Shown: positions 1 through 11,337 of the stretch, piece by piece
Numbering within the stretch: the first letter of the stretch is position 1
How the letters are laid out: every line of letters starts with the position of its first letter
Translations under genes and position numbers: made by a program
DNA from: Terebella lapidaria
Taxonomy: Eukaryota > Annelida > Polychaeta > Terebellida > Terebellidae
DNA: 64,000 bases
NCBI GenBank assembly: GCA_949152475.1
Contig: OX424556.1
Span: 12,148,664-12,212,663, forward strand
Direction of reading: 5' to 3'
Notes under the pieces: generated by a model
Told to the model about the DNA's origin: nothing
The model's database searches: none
What the model saw: only the letters and a program-made list of their open reading frames with translations

Positions 1-1091
1 CCTTCAACCTCGATTTCAGCTTAGTATGAGGGATAGTAGTGTACAGTGTGGAATAGTCATATGTTCGAATGTTGTTGACAGTGGAAAATGAATTAGATTT
101 AAAGTTATGTATTAACTCTTTGGAGTTCTTCAATATCCACATTTGGTTTATACCATTTCTGGCATAAGCCATGTCACAGTATTTCTGGAGCCCTACCTTC
201 ACTGCAGATAACAGTTTGGTTAGGAGTGATGAAAGGGGTTTAGTGGAACACACAGCAGAACCTGCAATATAACGCTGTTTGTATGGACATTTGGGTAATT
301 TAGGTATCCCATATAAACTAGGAAGTTCCATTTCCGTCTGACTGATATTGATATTATCAGACACCAGGACAGATTTATGGTTGTCCAGCACTTCCTTTTT
401 AGAACATAGTACATGTGTATATGTTGGATTGCTGTATGTGCCAAAAATACCTAATTCGTCGATGAGGCATTGATAATACTATTTCTTGCAAACAAATACA
501 ATGATGTTAGATGCCTTGTTTGCTGGTATCATGACAAAATTTCTCATGTAAACTTTGCAAATATTTAAGAACATCAGGATCTCCCAGTACTGATTTTGGG
601 TTGTTTATTCATTGATCCTTTCAGTTTTTGTATTCTATTTCGGACACATGTCCGCACAGCCTTAATCCATTCTGACAAGGTTTCGGCCTCAACCTCCTCT
701 CGTCTAGCCCACTTTCTTGCATAGTCTTCAACAGCATCCATTATCAATTTGAAATTGAAATTCCAGTTGAATGGTTGGGCTTCACGGTGTTTAGGACCTT
801 TTGTGATAGTTGTCTCAAGATATCATTCTCGACAATGTCCAAGTCACCTGTGACTATGTGCCCAACGGGACTATACAAGTGGGGTGATAAAGTACATGAA
901 CATGATGGTGGGTTGGCCTCGAAATCATGCACATTGAAATGTTTTAGTGCAGACTCGTGGTTGAATATCCTGGATGCAATTGGTCTGGTGTAGGTGTAGG
1001 AAATCGAAGGACTACCACGTTCTTTAAAATAAGCGGGTATATTTGATTTAACTTTTTTTATTGTGGAGGATATTGCTGGCGTTGATGGCAT
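1..1091 (-). mobile_element. Penelope-like element, reverse transcriptase N-terminal half (degraded, cut by window edge)
   Basis: Read on the minus strand, this stretch gives the typical start of a Penelope-like (PLE) reverse transcriptase. From upstream to downstream there is a GHIVTGDL segment (about 900-870), an EDYARKWA-type segment (about 730), a PANKASNIIVFVC segment (about 525-485), then YGIPKLPKCPYKQRYIAGSA (about 310-255), NGINQMWILKNS (about 155-120) and YSTLYTTIPHTKLKSRL at the window edge. PLE polymerases copy their RNA into DNA at target sites and usually end in a GIY-YIG endonuclease, which would lie beyond coordinate 1. The reading is largely continuous but decayed, so I take it as a dead copy. 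Family confidence is high; extent is not known because the element leaves the window. Confidence 0.85.
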
Positions 1092-4000
1092 CTATACCCT
1101 TGTTTTCAAAGAAAAAAGTATTACCTAATTACTTTTATCAGTACAGCCATGAAATATCTACTGGACACAAGCTTTCGCATGCTTAGTCCAACAATGAATG
1201 TGTTTTTTCATCTTCAATTATTTTATTTAGTGAAATGAATGTTAACTTTTTCAGTAATAGTAATCTCTTGTGCAAAATTCCAGTGTTGGTAATTTGTTGT
1301 GCAAAATATCATCCGTTATATACTACTTCACATATACAGTGCGATTTCTCTCATACCGTATTGAAAATCGGATGAGAAATGCGACCTGTGGAACGTTCAG
1401 AAAATGGCTTGACCAAAGGGACGTGATGGTCGCAAATCCATTATATTAACCGAACTTTGTCCGAAGATACAAATACTATTCTCTACGCTTCTGATGTTTT
1501 GGAAATAGTATGGATATTCGTCTTTAATAAGATCGAGTTTTGGACTGAAATCGTGAAAAGTTTGATGCTGGATCTCCACTTGGTATATTAAATATGTACG
1601 GTTAGATAAGAACACTTCCGGATGTGGTTTGTGTTGTTAATATGTTTGGTCACTTTGTTTCAAATGCCAAAAAGACGAATCCTTCAATCTTCAATCTTAT
1701 CGACTGAATTTGTCAGTACAAATTGTACTTCGGTAACTGGCAGACCTATATGGCAACAATCCAATTCTAAATGAGGGATCTAATCGTATCTACAGTTGAT
1801 AACGCACTGTGATTAATTGCATTTCACATTTCAGTGATACCTCAAAGAGATAGAACGGAAATGAAGTCAACGTATACTTGACGTTAACAATCGTTATTAT
1901 AGCGTGTGAATGACTGATCATGCCCCATCCATATCAGAGGGACATTTGAAAAAGCGGTTCTTACAAAGGCAAGGCAACATTAAAACGTTATTAAAGGAAT
2001 GGAATATCTGCATAGAAAGCGATGATGCTACATATATCAGCTGGTTTTGGGGTAGGTGACACAATACACTTCAAATGTTGATTGCTATCATTTGTCATAA
2101 TGGCTGTTGTGGTATGCACTTGGCTGACTTGAATGTTAGCTGACTCACTAGATGTTCACCTAATATTATGGGCTAGCATGGTAACAATGTTGACATTGTC
2201 AACGGACTCATAGTACCCTGAATTGCATCATAGGCTTCCATCTCAGGACCAAAACGATGAGTAGTAAATACCATATTTCAAATTGAATCACAAATATTGC
2301 GTAACTGGCTATAGGTATGAACATGTTCGAACGTGTTTCATGTGCATGTAATCATTTATGACATAGTGTATCCTGGGTTGAACAAGAAATTCAAAATAAA
2401 CTTTGGTCTCCATTTATGGGATTGTGTATTTTTTTGATGACCTAGGAGTTGTATATATGAAGACGATACAAGTAAGCTTCAGGGAATGCAGTAAAAGACA
2501 CGTGTCGCCTCTTACCAGTGCGTAGCTTGATTCCTGTGTGGGGCACTGGGGATTTTTTTTGAGTCTGGACTTCTGAACTCAAGACCTACTGCGAATATAG
2601 TCACAGGGTTCCCACTGTAGTTGATAACAAACTCAAGGATTTTCCAGACCTAAAACGGAACAATTTCTAGATAATTTTATTTCCAGACCCCTACAACTCC
2701 CAATCTCGCAAACCAAAACTAGACTGTTATGCACGATAATTCCTGAATATAAATTTAACACGCTTGTACACTTATATCGTCATCTATGTATGTGCTGATC
2801 TTGACTTGCAAACAACATTTTAGCTGAAATATTTCGTTACTGCATCGAAATGCAAAAATCATTTATAAAACATATTTCCGCGTAGCATTATATTAAAACC
2901 AATACTGATATTGTGGCGTTGGTTACCTCTTCATGGTAAAACATGGAAACATATACATACAATACTGTATATGCATCCACTTGAACACTTCGGACCATAT
3001 AATGGGTTATCTTGGTGAAGTGATTCCTGTTAGACATGACCAAGTAGTTTGATCCCTTTCGCTAGTTTTCAACTAACTGTCATATCAAAGCGAGCCCATA
3101 AAAATTATGTAGGTTTGACTTGAATGGATTTCGATAAACACAATAAGTGACAAAAAGGTGCTCACTTCTACAAGTTATTGATGTGCGTTATGACACCGGT
3201 GAAAATCAGTTGAAACGAAGCGCTTGATTGGCTAGCTAAAGCAGTTATCGCTCTCTTAGAAACAAATCGGCCAATGAGCTTGCATGTTAGAGCTTTGCTT
3301 TCGCATTGGGTTTCTGGAAAACTATCTCTGGCACTGCCAGTGAAATAAAGAAAAAAAAACATCGCTGCGTGGTATCTGTTACGAGCGACAATTTTTTAAC
3401 AAAACTTTTCCCGACCAATATCATAATGTCCGGACATTGTTTTTCATTCAAGAACGATATCTTTCGGAACAGTGCTCAAGCATTATGAACGGTTAATGAA
3501 CAAACCATACCGTCGATCACGGAATCGGGTAATCCAGGCGAGCCGCTGTCTGATCGGTCAAAACTATCGAAAGACTTGCAATAATATTTTGCGGTTATTC
3601 GGCATGAATAAAATCGGAAACGTTATACAAACTAACGGGAATAATTTTTGAGGGATTGTTTTCACCTGATGGTTGAGACCTAAACTCTTTATTACAAATG
3701 CTGCGGTATGATAGCAGGATCGGACCAACGCACCTGTCAATGGGCCGTTTTTATCGTATTTGAGTATCAGGAGGCGACAATTAACTTCAGTAAGATCCTT
3801 GATGCAGCACACATTAATTATCTCAGATGAATTATCGTGTTACGAAAATACCACTGGGGAAGTGGTATGAGTTCTCTTGCACGGCTTTGTTCAGGGTGAA
3901 TTCTTCGAGTAAATCTTCTATGTTTTTAGTCCAGCTATTTAAGAATCCAGCTGTTAATCCAACACTTTTAAAATAATTCAATGCATGTTTAACACCTGTA

Positions 4001-4728
4001 CATTGTTGAAAGACTCTTTTAGTTCAGTTTTGTATAATATCATGATATCATATTCTTTTGGTCTATACAACAAAACGAAGGGCATCACCAGCAAACACAA
4101 ACATCATCAGATACCAGCTGCGATCAATATAAAAGACAGAAAGGTATATATAGTTCCATGAATAAGTGAGGATTAATCATCCAGGCTCATTACAAGAATA
4201 ATTGGCAGCAGTCACAATTCACATCAATGACAAAAATACCATTGTGATTTTGTTCACCAAAATTTGAGAAATGTCACGGGCATCGTAACGATCTGGTTGA
4301 TATGTACACCTTATCTCGTGCAAGTATGCAGTGAGACTTTAAGGCTAAGGGAACGTTGATTTCTTCTCCTCATAGCAAAAACTGAGTCCTTTAGGATCCA
4401 GTCCCAGGATCCAGTTTCAGACAACCTCGAGAAAGTTTTATGGCACCCCGTGGACCTTCATAATTTACACATCCAATCTGCACTGAGCTGCGTTCCCTCT
4501 GGTCATATCAAACAAACCCATAGCTTCGTGATATACATGTAAATTGCTATTTAACCTGTCCACCTTTCGGGCTTACCCGTTCAAGCTGTGTGATGCCTAT
4601 TTCATGGTTTCCCACGAACCATTTATATATTTTATTATTGATAACAAATAATATATATACGTGAAAGTGCTGTGAAATTGCTTATTCAAATTATTCTTCG
4701 TGTCTATCTATATATTATTCCATTCCAG
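1092..4728. other. No gene seen; AT-rich intergenic DNA
   Basis: I see no credible coding region, RNA gene or long repeat here apart from one copy of a dispersed repeat at about 1365-1475. The open frames are short, lack recognisable motifs and have no splice-site context. Confidence 0.6.
1365..1475 (+). repeat. Dispersed repeat family B, diverged copy
   Basis: It resembles 45209-45330 (same strand) and 48180-48300 (opposite strand). Shared landmarks are a GCGACCTGT/GCGGCCTGT start, a TCGCAAATCCAT block and a CGAACTTTGTCCG/CGAACTTTGTTCG block followed by GATACAA. No coding sense or tRNA-like boxes were seen. The class is unknown. Confidence 0.5.
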
Positions 4729-5175
4729 TTGTTCAATTGTAAGACGATGACTTGCACCAGACGGCAATTTTATTGAACCCTGAATAACGAGATGAAATCT
4801 GTTATCGCGCAGATCAACTATAAGCTCGTTTGCTCTTGTTGCGCCAGTGACGATTTCGCTAACATCCAGTCTACAGGGTGTGCAGACACACAAATACTGC
4901 CTACACGTGCTTTTATTTTGTCCGTGGCCAACTCTCGTCCCCTCGCAAGATGGACTCCTGGAAATGACCGCCGGCAAAATAAACCATTTATAGGGCGTTA
5001 TTATGTTGAAACTCATCTAAAAAATACAACCACAATTGCAGCAATCACTTTTAGAAATAGTATTTGAAAACACTCTTTCAGGAAACGTTTTAGCAAGAGT
5101 GGATACATTTCCACCAACTCTTAGCTTTAAAATGTCATATTCTGTAGCAACAGGTAAAAAGTACAACTGCAGAAG
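4729..5175 (+). repeat. Dispersed repeat family A, copy 1
   Basis: It shares ordered blocks with copies near 23425, 45885 and 47418: CGGCAATTTTATTGA, GAAATCTGTTAT, GCGCCAGTGACGATTT, a poly-purine GCAGCAATC block, and CAACAGGTAAAAAGTA at the end. The minus strand translates in places to loosely similar peptides (such as EIVTGATRANELIVD), which hints at a decayed exon or transposon ORF, but no known domain is recognisable. Confidence 0.5.
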
Positions 5176-6173
5176 CAGGGACAAACATTCATGGGTGGGT
5201 AGCCACTCTCATAGCCATTAGCTGAAGTGTTTATCATGTTTTTTTCCTTATTGTGGAATTCCGAAGGTCATATATTCATATTTGAACCCATTCAATAGTT
5301 GAAATAGGACCTGGACGCTAAAGAAAACAGTTAAGATGTAAAGACAATATAATATGTTATGCTATAATATTGTGTTTTGCTATTTATGATTTGAGCAGTA
5401 TAATGGGCAACATCTAGAATGCAGTAACTCTTGACGGTAATATTATAAACCACAAAGTCTCCTATCCAGATCTTAAATTATGAGAAGCAAGTGTTTCAGA
5501 GCTACCGTATGATGTAACGGGATAGTGTAATTTAGATGTTGAAATGATTATGCCTCCGTTGTCAAGAATGAATTTAAAAATCTGATCTTTATTATAAATA
5601 TTCCTTCCTTCCTCTTTATTATAGATATATATTATAGATATATTATAATATTCCTTGAAATTTTAAAGGGTAACTGTTATTATAACTTACTCATGTATGG
5701 AATTGTTTCTCGATATTTGCAAATTTCCTGAACACCACGTTCAAACCATGTCTCATTAAAAAATATATTGAATGTAATTGAAAAGTACACAGGAATTGTC
5801 TCTCAATACTTGAACATTTTCTGAACAACACATTCAAACAACCTCTTATCAAAAATATATTGAATGTAACTGAAGTTCAGTGAATTGTAGCTCATACAGA
5901 ACATATACAATCACTGGCCCCATTTTTGATAATTGACCACACACGAATACTACTCAAAAGATTATTTGCTGCAGACATTATATGTGATTTGAATGAATTT
6001 TCCATCTGATTCAAATGATAATCGAATGATTTCTCAGTCGTGCACGTAATTTCGACATGTATCAAACCATAGATACGATTATTTGAGCTCCATTCCCCAC
6101 CCTCATAAAGGGGTATATATACGACAACAAATATGTTCTAAAGCACAACACATGAGTAAGTTATAATTATAGG
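5176..6173. other. No gene seen; AT-rich, contains a small tandem duplication
   Basis: The stretch is AT-rich with a (TATA)-like patch near 5620-5650. The only structure I can support is the two-copy repeat at 5699-5877. Confidence 0.55.
5699..5877. repeat. Two-copy tandem repeat, period about 93 bp
   Basis: A block starting GGAATTGT at 5699 recurs at 5792. Both copies run through a TTTCCTGAACA/TTTTCTGAACA segment and end in AAATATATTGAATGTAA. They differ at about one base in eight. Confidence 0.75.
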
Positions 6174-6296
6174 TAATTGACTGGATACAGTGTTTGAGGC
6201 CCGAGGTCGTGTCTGGGCCGTAGCACGCACGAGCTTGCGAGTGCGTCCGCGGCACAGACAAGGCCGAGGGCCTCAAACACTGTATCCAGTCGATTA
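6174..6296. mobile_element. Near-perfect 123-bp palindrome (foldback MITE)
   Basis: The left arm begins TAATTGACTGGATACAGTG and the right arm ends with its complement, CACTGTATCCAGTCGATTA. Pairing continues with a few mismatches almost to the centre, around GAGCTTGC at about 6231-6238. GC content is much higher than in the flanks. There is no clear target-site duplication and no coding capacity, so it is best explained as a foldback or two-armed MITE. Confidence 0.7.
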
Positions 6297-6707
6297 ACTT
6301 ATTATTATATGCCGCGCCATGATACGTACACCCCTCGTTACAAATGCTGACTTTTCTAGCCATTTTAGACCCTGAATGCAAAGAATTTTATGGACATTTT
6401 TCATGCACTACAAAACCAAAAATTAGCCCAAGGGCTAAGAAAGGTTACCGGACAATATACATTTTAGATATTAGCCTTTTGTCCAGTGACCTTGAAAATA
6501 AAGTCACTGATAAATTCAAGGCCATGAAATTTTCAACAAATATATCACTTCTAGTATGTCCACAATAAATTCCTCAGCTGTAAAGTCGATAATAAGTGAG
6601 ACATTAGCCATTCTGTGATGTGACCTTGAAAATGAGGTTCAAGTTCAAGGTCATGAAAATATTCAGTATATATCATTCCTCTACATTCCCAATTGATTCC
6701 TATGCTG

Positions 6708-7222
6708 TAAATGTAAGTATCAATCTATTACCACCAATACAATCAGATTTTGATGATGCCAATAAGAAACGTAAAATACTACATTTTGCAATAGAAACAA
6801 ACAAAGCCCGACCAAATAGTTTATCCAAAGACACACTGGCGTCTTCAGGGGCAGACAATGTGTTAAATGTAGTTGTTTCTACCGTACACCAGATGGAATT
6901 AGTATACAACTGCCCAACAACCTATGAAAATAATTTAGAAATCTGAATCTAACCCCATGGAATAGATACATGACAAGTACAAAAGTACCCAATCACAAGC
7001 CCGAAGGCTACTGAGTTGATGGTATCCTCGGGGACAGATTTAACGTCCGCCAGCAGTGACACCGACTCAGTGGTATAAATGTAAGTATCAATCTATTACC
7101 ACCAATACAATCAAAATTTTGATGACGCCAATAAGAAACGTAAAATACAACATTTTGCGATAGAAACAAAGCCCGACCAAATAGTTTATCCAAAGACACA
7201 CTAGCGTCATCAGGGGCAGATA
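6708..7222. repeat. Two direct copies of a ~150-bp block inside the Helitron-like element
   Basis: The block starting TAAATGTAAGTATCAATC at about 6709 recurs at about 7077. It ends in both places with AAAGCCCGACCAAATAG, then ACACACT(G/A)GCGTC and CAGGGGCAGA. Fragments of the same block (family C) recur at about 25460-25545, 51880-51940 and 56200-56260. It appears to be an insertion that was duplicated with part of the host repeat. Confidence 0.6.
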
Positions 7223-7263
7223 TAAAGATGATAATAAGCGACATATTAGCCATTTTGTTCTCT

Positions 7264-8170
7264 GACCTTGAAAATGAGATCAAAGGTCAAATTCTAGATC
7301 ACCAAAATATTCAGCATACATCATTTCCTATATGTTCACTATGGACCCCTAAGCTGTAAATTTGATAATAAGCGAGATATAAGCCATTTTGTATTCTCAC
7401 CTTGAAAATAAAATGACTAAAATTGAAATTTAGGTCAAGGGTCAAATTCAAGGTCACTAGAATATTCAGCATATATCATTTCCTATATGTTCACAATTGA
7501 TTCCTAAGCTGCAAAGTTGCTAATAAGCAAGATATTGGCCATTTTGTCCTGTGACCTTGAAAATGAGGTCAAAGGTCAAATTCAAGGTCACGAGAATATT
7601 CAGCATATATCATTTCCGAAATGTTCACAATTGATTCCTAAGCCGTAGAGTCGATAATAAGCGAGAAATTAGCAATTTTGTCCTGTGACCTTGGAAATGA
7701 GGTCAAAGGTCAAATTCAAGGTCACGAGAATATTCAGCATATATCATTTCCTATATGTTCACAATTGATTCCTAAGCTGTAAAGTCGATAATAAGCGAGA
7801 TATTAGCCATTTTGTCCTGTGACCTTGAGAATGAGGCCAAAGGTCAAATTCAAGGTCACGAGAATATTCGGCATATATCATTTCCTATATGTTCACAATG
7901 GATTCCTAAGCTGTAAAGTCGATAATAAGCGAGATATTAGCAATTTTGTCCTATGACCTTGAAAATGAGGTCAAAGGTCAATTCAAGGTCACGAGAATAT
8001 TCAACATATATCATTTCCTATATGTCCACAATTGAATCTAAGCTGTAAAGTCGATAATAAGCGAGATATTAGCCATTTTGTCCTGTGACCTTGAAAATGA
8101 GGTCAAAGGTCAAATTCAAGGTCACGAGAATATTCAGCATATATCATTTCCTATATGTCCACAATTGATT
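7264..8170. repeat. 134-bp tandem array carrying nuclear-receptor half-sites
   Basis: The repeat landmark GACCTTGA/GACCTTGG recurs at 7264, 7553, 7687, 7821, 7955 and 8087, giving a period of 134 bp in the regular part. Each unit contains a CCTTGAAAATGAGG block, the direct repeat AGGTCAAAGGTCA (for example 7566-7578 and 7700-7712), TTCAAGGTCACGAG, and an ATATCATTTCCTATATGT block. Units differ by a few bases. The array is the core of the Helitron-like element. Confidence 0.85.
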
Positions 8171-8201
8171 CCTAGTCTCTAATCTCAATATTAAGTGAGA
8201 T

Positions 8202-8870
8202 ATTAGGCTTAATGTGTCCCATTTAAAGCATAGGAAAATTTAACATGGTAAAGTCACATCTGGGCCGAGTTTGGGCCCAAAATGGCCCACTTCGAGTGAT
8301 TCAAGCGCAACGAAATTTATACATGTCACAGAAGTACATATGAGGAGTGTTATGCATCAATAAGAAAAAAAGTTACTGAACAGATTTTGAGAAAACGACC
8401 ATCAAAGTCCAAAATTAGCCATTTTCGACGAGAACGGCCGCTATGACCTTGAAACCAAGGTCAGAGGTCAAATTCAAGGTCACGAGAATATTCAGCATAT
8501 ATCATTTCCTATATGTCCACAATTGATTCCTAGTCTCTAATCTCAATATTAAGTGAGATATTAGGCTTAATGTGTCCCATTATAAAGCATAGGAGAATTT
8601 AACATGTGAAAGTCCCATTTGGGCCGAGTTTGGGCCAAAAGGGCCCACTTCGAGCGATTCAAACGCGACGAAATTGATAGACATCATAGGAGTACATATG
8701 AGGAGTGTTATGTATCAAAAAGAAAAAAAGTTACTGAACAGATTTTGAGAAAATGGCCGCCAAAGTCCAAAATTGGCCGATTTTCGACAAAAACAGCCGC
8801 CATTTTGAAAAAATTGCGAAAATCAAAAAACTAAAAAATACGTCCTTCTTGAATTATTTTTGTGCATTTT
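8202..8870. repeat. ~360-bp tandem duplication at the end of the Helitron-like core
   Basis: A block starting AATGTGTCCCATT at about 8210 recurs at about 8570. Both run through a GGGCCGAGTTTGGGCC segment, a GAGGAGTGTTATG segment and a GTTACTGAACAGATTTTGAG segment. One AGGTCAGAGGTCA pair lies between them at about 8460. Confidence 0.7.
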
Positions 8871-8919
8871 TGTGCAAAATTTCAGAAAGATTGGTCCATA
8901 AACAAAAAAGATAAAAATG

Positions 8920-8985
8920 TGGACGACGCCGACGCTGACGCCGACACCGACGCCGACGCCGGACGCCGGACGCAACCCCATGCCA
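8920..8985. repeat. GACGCC low-complexity tract
   Basis: Imperfect GACGC/GACGCC repeats precede the conserved element end. A similar GACGGCGCCGACGGACGC tract occupies the same place in the copy at 42321-44142, so the tract belongs to the element. Confidence 0.7.
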
Positions 8986-9001
8986 ATAGGTTAGCGGACC
9001 A

Positions 9002-9366
9002 AAGGTTGCTATGCGCGACGCCGGTCAATATGAAGGAGGTCAAAACCGCAGTATATCGGACCCACTGTACTCTGTGTAATCCATTGTAGCTTTTTCATAG
9101 GCATATAATAATATACAAATACTGAAGCAATATTTATGTATGACGTGGATGTATGATATAAACATAATAATCTAAAACTATCATGTGTTGATTCGAATAA
9201 GTACTGCGCCAGTCAGGTCTTTAGATTTCAGTTTGATGTCAATATTTCAGGAACACCATAAACAAACGAGGAATGATTTCTGAAACAAGCTCATTCAATT
9301 CACTATATCACTGGATACGCGATACCAGTAAGAGAAAAAGAAAACAAGCATAAAAAAAGCATTTAA
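9002..9366. other. No feature seen
   Basis: This is AT-rich spacer between the Helitron-like element and the first inverted repeat. No ORF, repeat or RNA gene was recognised. Confidence 0.5.
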
Positions 9367-9526
9367 CAGTGCCGTAGCCAGCCTTGGCAAAGCTAGGAGG
9401 CAAATGTTGTGAATTGGTGACTGACTACTCCAAATAGGCGTGGGGTCTGGGGCCCGCCTAGGGCCTTCTCTTACTTCTTAGCTGTCTTCTCTTACTTCTT
9501 AAGTCTTCCATTTGATCCTGACGCAG

Positions 9527-10657
9527 GGCTGGTGTAGAGGATGAAGTCCGCCTCATCCGACAGGCGATTGTAGATGGAAATCATGAATATTGTGGAAAAT
9601 TTCCAAAAAAATATTTGGAAGACTTCAAACAGTGTCCTGACAGTTTTGTCAAGCTGAACCAAGATGACCTTGGTCAACTACTTCTAGCACATGACCCCTC
9701 CGTTTCTGAAAAGTATATGGCCATCCGGACGAAAGGCGACGGCAACTGTCTTTTTAATGCTGTTTCAATTTGCATGAAAGGTAGGCCTGTTAAACTTCAC
9801 ATGGTGGTTAATATCTCCAGATCATAGGCCTAGATCTTGGCATATCGGTATGCCAGATTGCACATCGCCTAGGACAAATAATGGCTGTCAGCCTGTCAGT
9901 GTCATCCATCTAGTAGAAGGCCTGCCACCACCCACCTCCCCTCACTCTTGCTTTCCGTAGCTAAATGAATTTGTAGGCCTACATATTTGTTACTCACAAG
10001 ATATTGTGTTGAATTGAGGTCCGAATTTCTGTGTTCACATTTCCAGGCTGTGACAATGCATCTACCTACCTTCGAGTGATGTATGCTTTGGAACTATTTC
10101 TGAACACCAAGCGATACACTGACCACGTGCACTACACAAACGTTGCACAACATCCAAGTACTACAATTGACACGACAGTGGATGCCTTTGTGACATGCCT
10201 TCCGGATGACATCGAATTCAGCGGGCAGAGAGACAAGTCTGTTGTTAAGTTGGCCATAGACACTTTGACTAATCGACGATGGGCGGGCATATTGCACTTG
10301 ATGGCACTGGCCAACGTTCTGGACTGCAACATAAAATCGGTTTTTCCAAATCTTGGCAACTGTTCAGCAATCCACCCAATATTCGATTGTACATTTAGGC
10401 CAGCCAATGAAAACATACATGCTGAGACAATCGCAGTTTTGTGGTCCAGAGATGGTAATTTTGACAACGTTGGTGTCTTTGAGCCAAACCATGTTACTGC
10501 GTTAATGCTGAAACAGAATGAATGGGGACCCAATGCTTTGAAAAGTAGAGTTGAAAAAAGCGTAGCACCGTCTCAAACGAAGAAAATACATAGGCAGATA
10601 ACGCTCGGAGAATACTTTGATGCAGCTCTGAAATGTTCGACCCAGTTAATATACTGA
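9527..10657 (+). CDS. OTU-type cysteine protease / vertnin-like protein, two visible exons
   Basis: Exon 9527-9780 and exon 10047-10657 join in frame across a 266-bp GT-AG intron (donor AAAG|GTAGGC, acceptor TTCCAG|GC). The 5' exon is preceded by a pyrimidine-rich tract ending ACGCAG, so an earlier exon probably exists and was not found. The product has the OTU signature GDGNCLFNA, with the expected Asp and nucleophile Cys, and near its C-terminus EPNHVTAL, with the expected catalytic His. Between them are helical segments such as LRVMYALELFLNTKRY and RRWAGILHLMALANVLDC. OTU proteins cut ubiquitin chains; similar OTU/vertnin-like genes are multicopy in invertebrates and an OTU domain is known in some Helitrons. 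No stop or frameshift interrupts it, unlike the helicase next door. Host gene or transposon passenger cannot be decided from this window. Confidence 0.75.
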
Positions 10658-10746
10658 AAATGTGGGATTCTTCTGGTCACAGAAAGATTGCATTAGCTTT
10701 CAATGAGTAGTACTACTAGTAGGCATAGGCCTAAATAATAAAATTT

Positions 10747-10752
10747 AATAAA
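10747..10752 (+). terminator. Polyadenylation signal AATAAA of the OTU gene
   Basis: AATAAA lies 90 bp after the stop codon and is followed within about 30 bp by a GT-rich TGTTGTGTGTTCATTT stretch, the usual downstream element. Confidence 0.6.
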
Positions 10753-10804
10753 TGTCTGAATCGGCTGAACTGTTGTGTGTTCATTTTTTATACGCATTTC
10801 TGTA

Positions 10805-11337
10805 ATAGTCAGGAGGAATATTGAGCATATAGCACTATGGCCTTTTTCAAAATGGCCGACATCGAAAATTAGGTATTTTAGGAAAAAAAAAAAATTATCC
10901 TCCCGGCATGATGCTTTTGGTCTATTAAGGTGACATTTAGTTATATGGAGATATATTCTTCATAACAATACTAATAATACCGATTCAAACGTCCCGAAAA
11001 TGGAAAAAAATCCAAGATGGCCGCCAAATTCTCGCCATTTTTACATGAATGCTCATAACTTCCTGCCAAATTGAGATAGGAAGCCAATTTTGGTGTCTAA
11101 CCCTGGGTTTTGGGGTATGAGGATTCCAAATAAATAACCAGTTTCATGATTGGATGGTTCGAAGATGCTCAGAATCCAAGATGGCTGCCAGATGATAGCT
11201 CGATTTCGCAAATAAGCGCCAATATCCGTCACATATTCAAAATAAGAAGGCAATTTTGGTGGCCATTCCTGGGGTTTGGGGTATGAGAGTGCCACCTGAA
11301 GAAATGCTTTTGTGTGTAGATGGTGATTGGCCAGTTT
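10805..11337 (-). repeat. Left arm of a long inverted repeat
   Basis: It is the inverse complement of 13993-14624, with roughly 85-90% identity by eye and a gap of about 100 bp near its outer end. Landmarks include CCAAGATGGCCGCC, CAGAATCCAAGATGGCTGCC and GGTTTTGGGGTATGAGGAT. The same right arm is repeated in the three further tandem units. Confidence 0.8.

Larger units (their letters stand above)
6424..9001 (-). mobile_element. Non-autonomous Helitron-like (pearl-type) element with internal tandem array
   Basis: One end is a hairpin, AGCCCAAGGGCT (6425-6436), followed by TAAGAAAGGTTACCGGAC. The other end is GCCATGCCAATAGGTTAGCGGACCA in two pieces: GCCATGCCAATAGG, then TTAGCGGACCA. The same two ends bound a second copy at 42321-44142, with unrelated flanks, which fixes the boundaries. 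No terminal inverted repeats of DNA-transposon type or coding capacity are seen. Read on the minus strand the hairpin lies at the 3' end just before CTAA, as expected of a Helitron 3' terminus, so I assign the minus strand. Assignment to the pearl group of molluscan Helitrons rests on this architecture only. Confidence 0.6.

Noticed and set aside
744-1091. 115-aa minus-strand frame as a host gene
   Set aside because: It is the start of a Penelope-like reverse transcriptase that continues in another reading block to the window edge.
7264-8170. CRISPR array
   Set aside because: Units of 134 bp are contiguous and similar throughout, without short repeats separated by unique spacers.
8619-9089. 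Two short plus-strand frames, including a DADADADTDADA stretch, as a protein
   Set aside because: They translate the GACGCC low-complexity tract and the core of the Helitron-like element.
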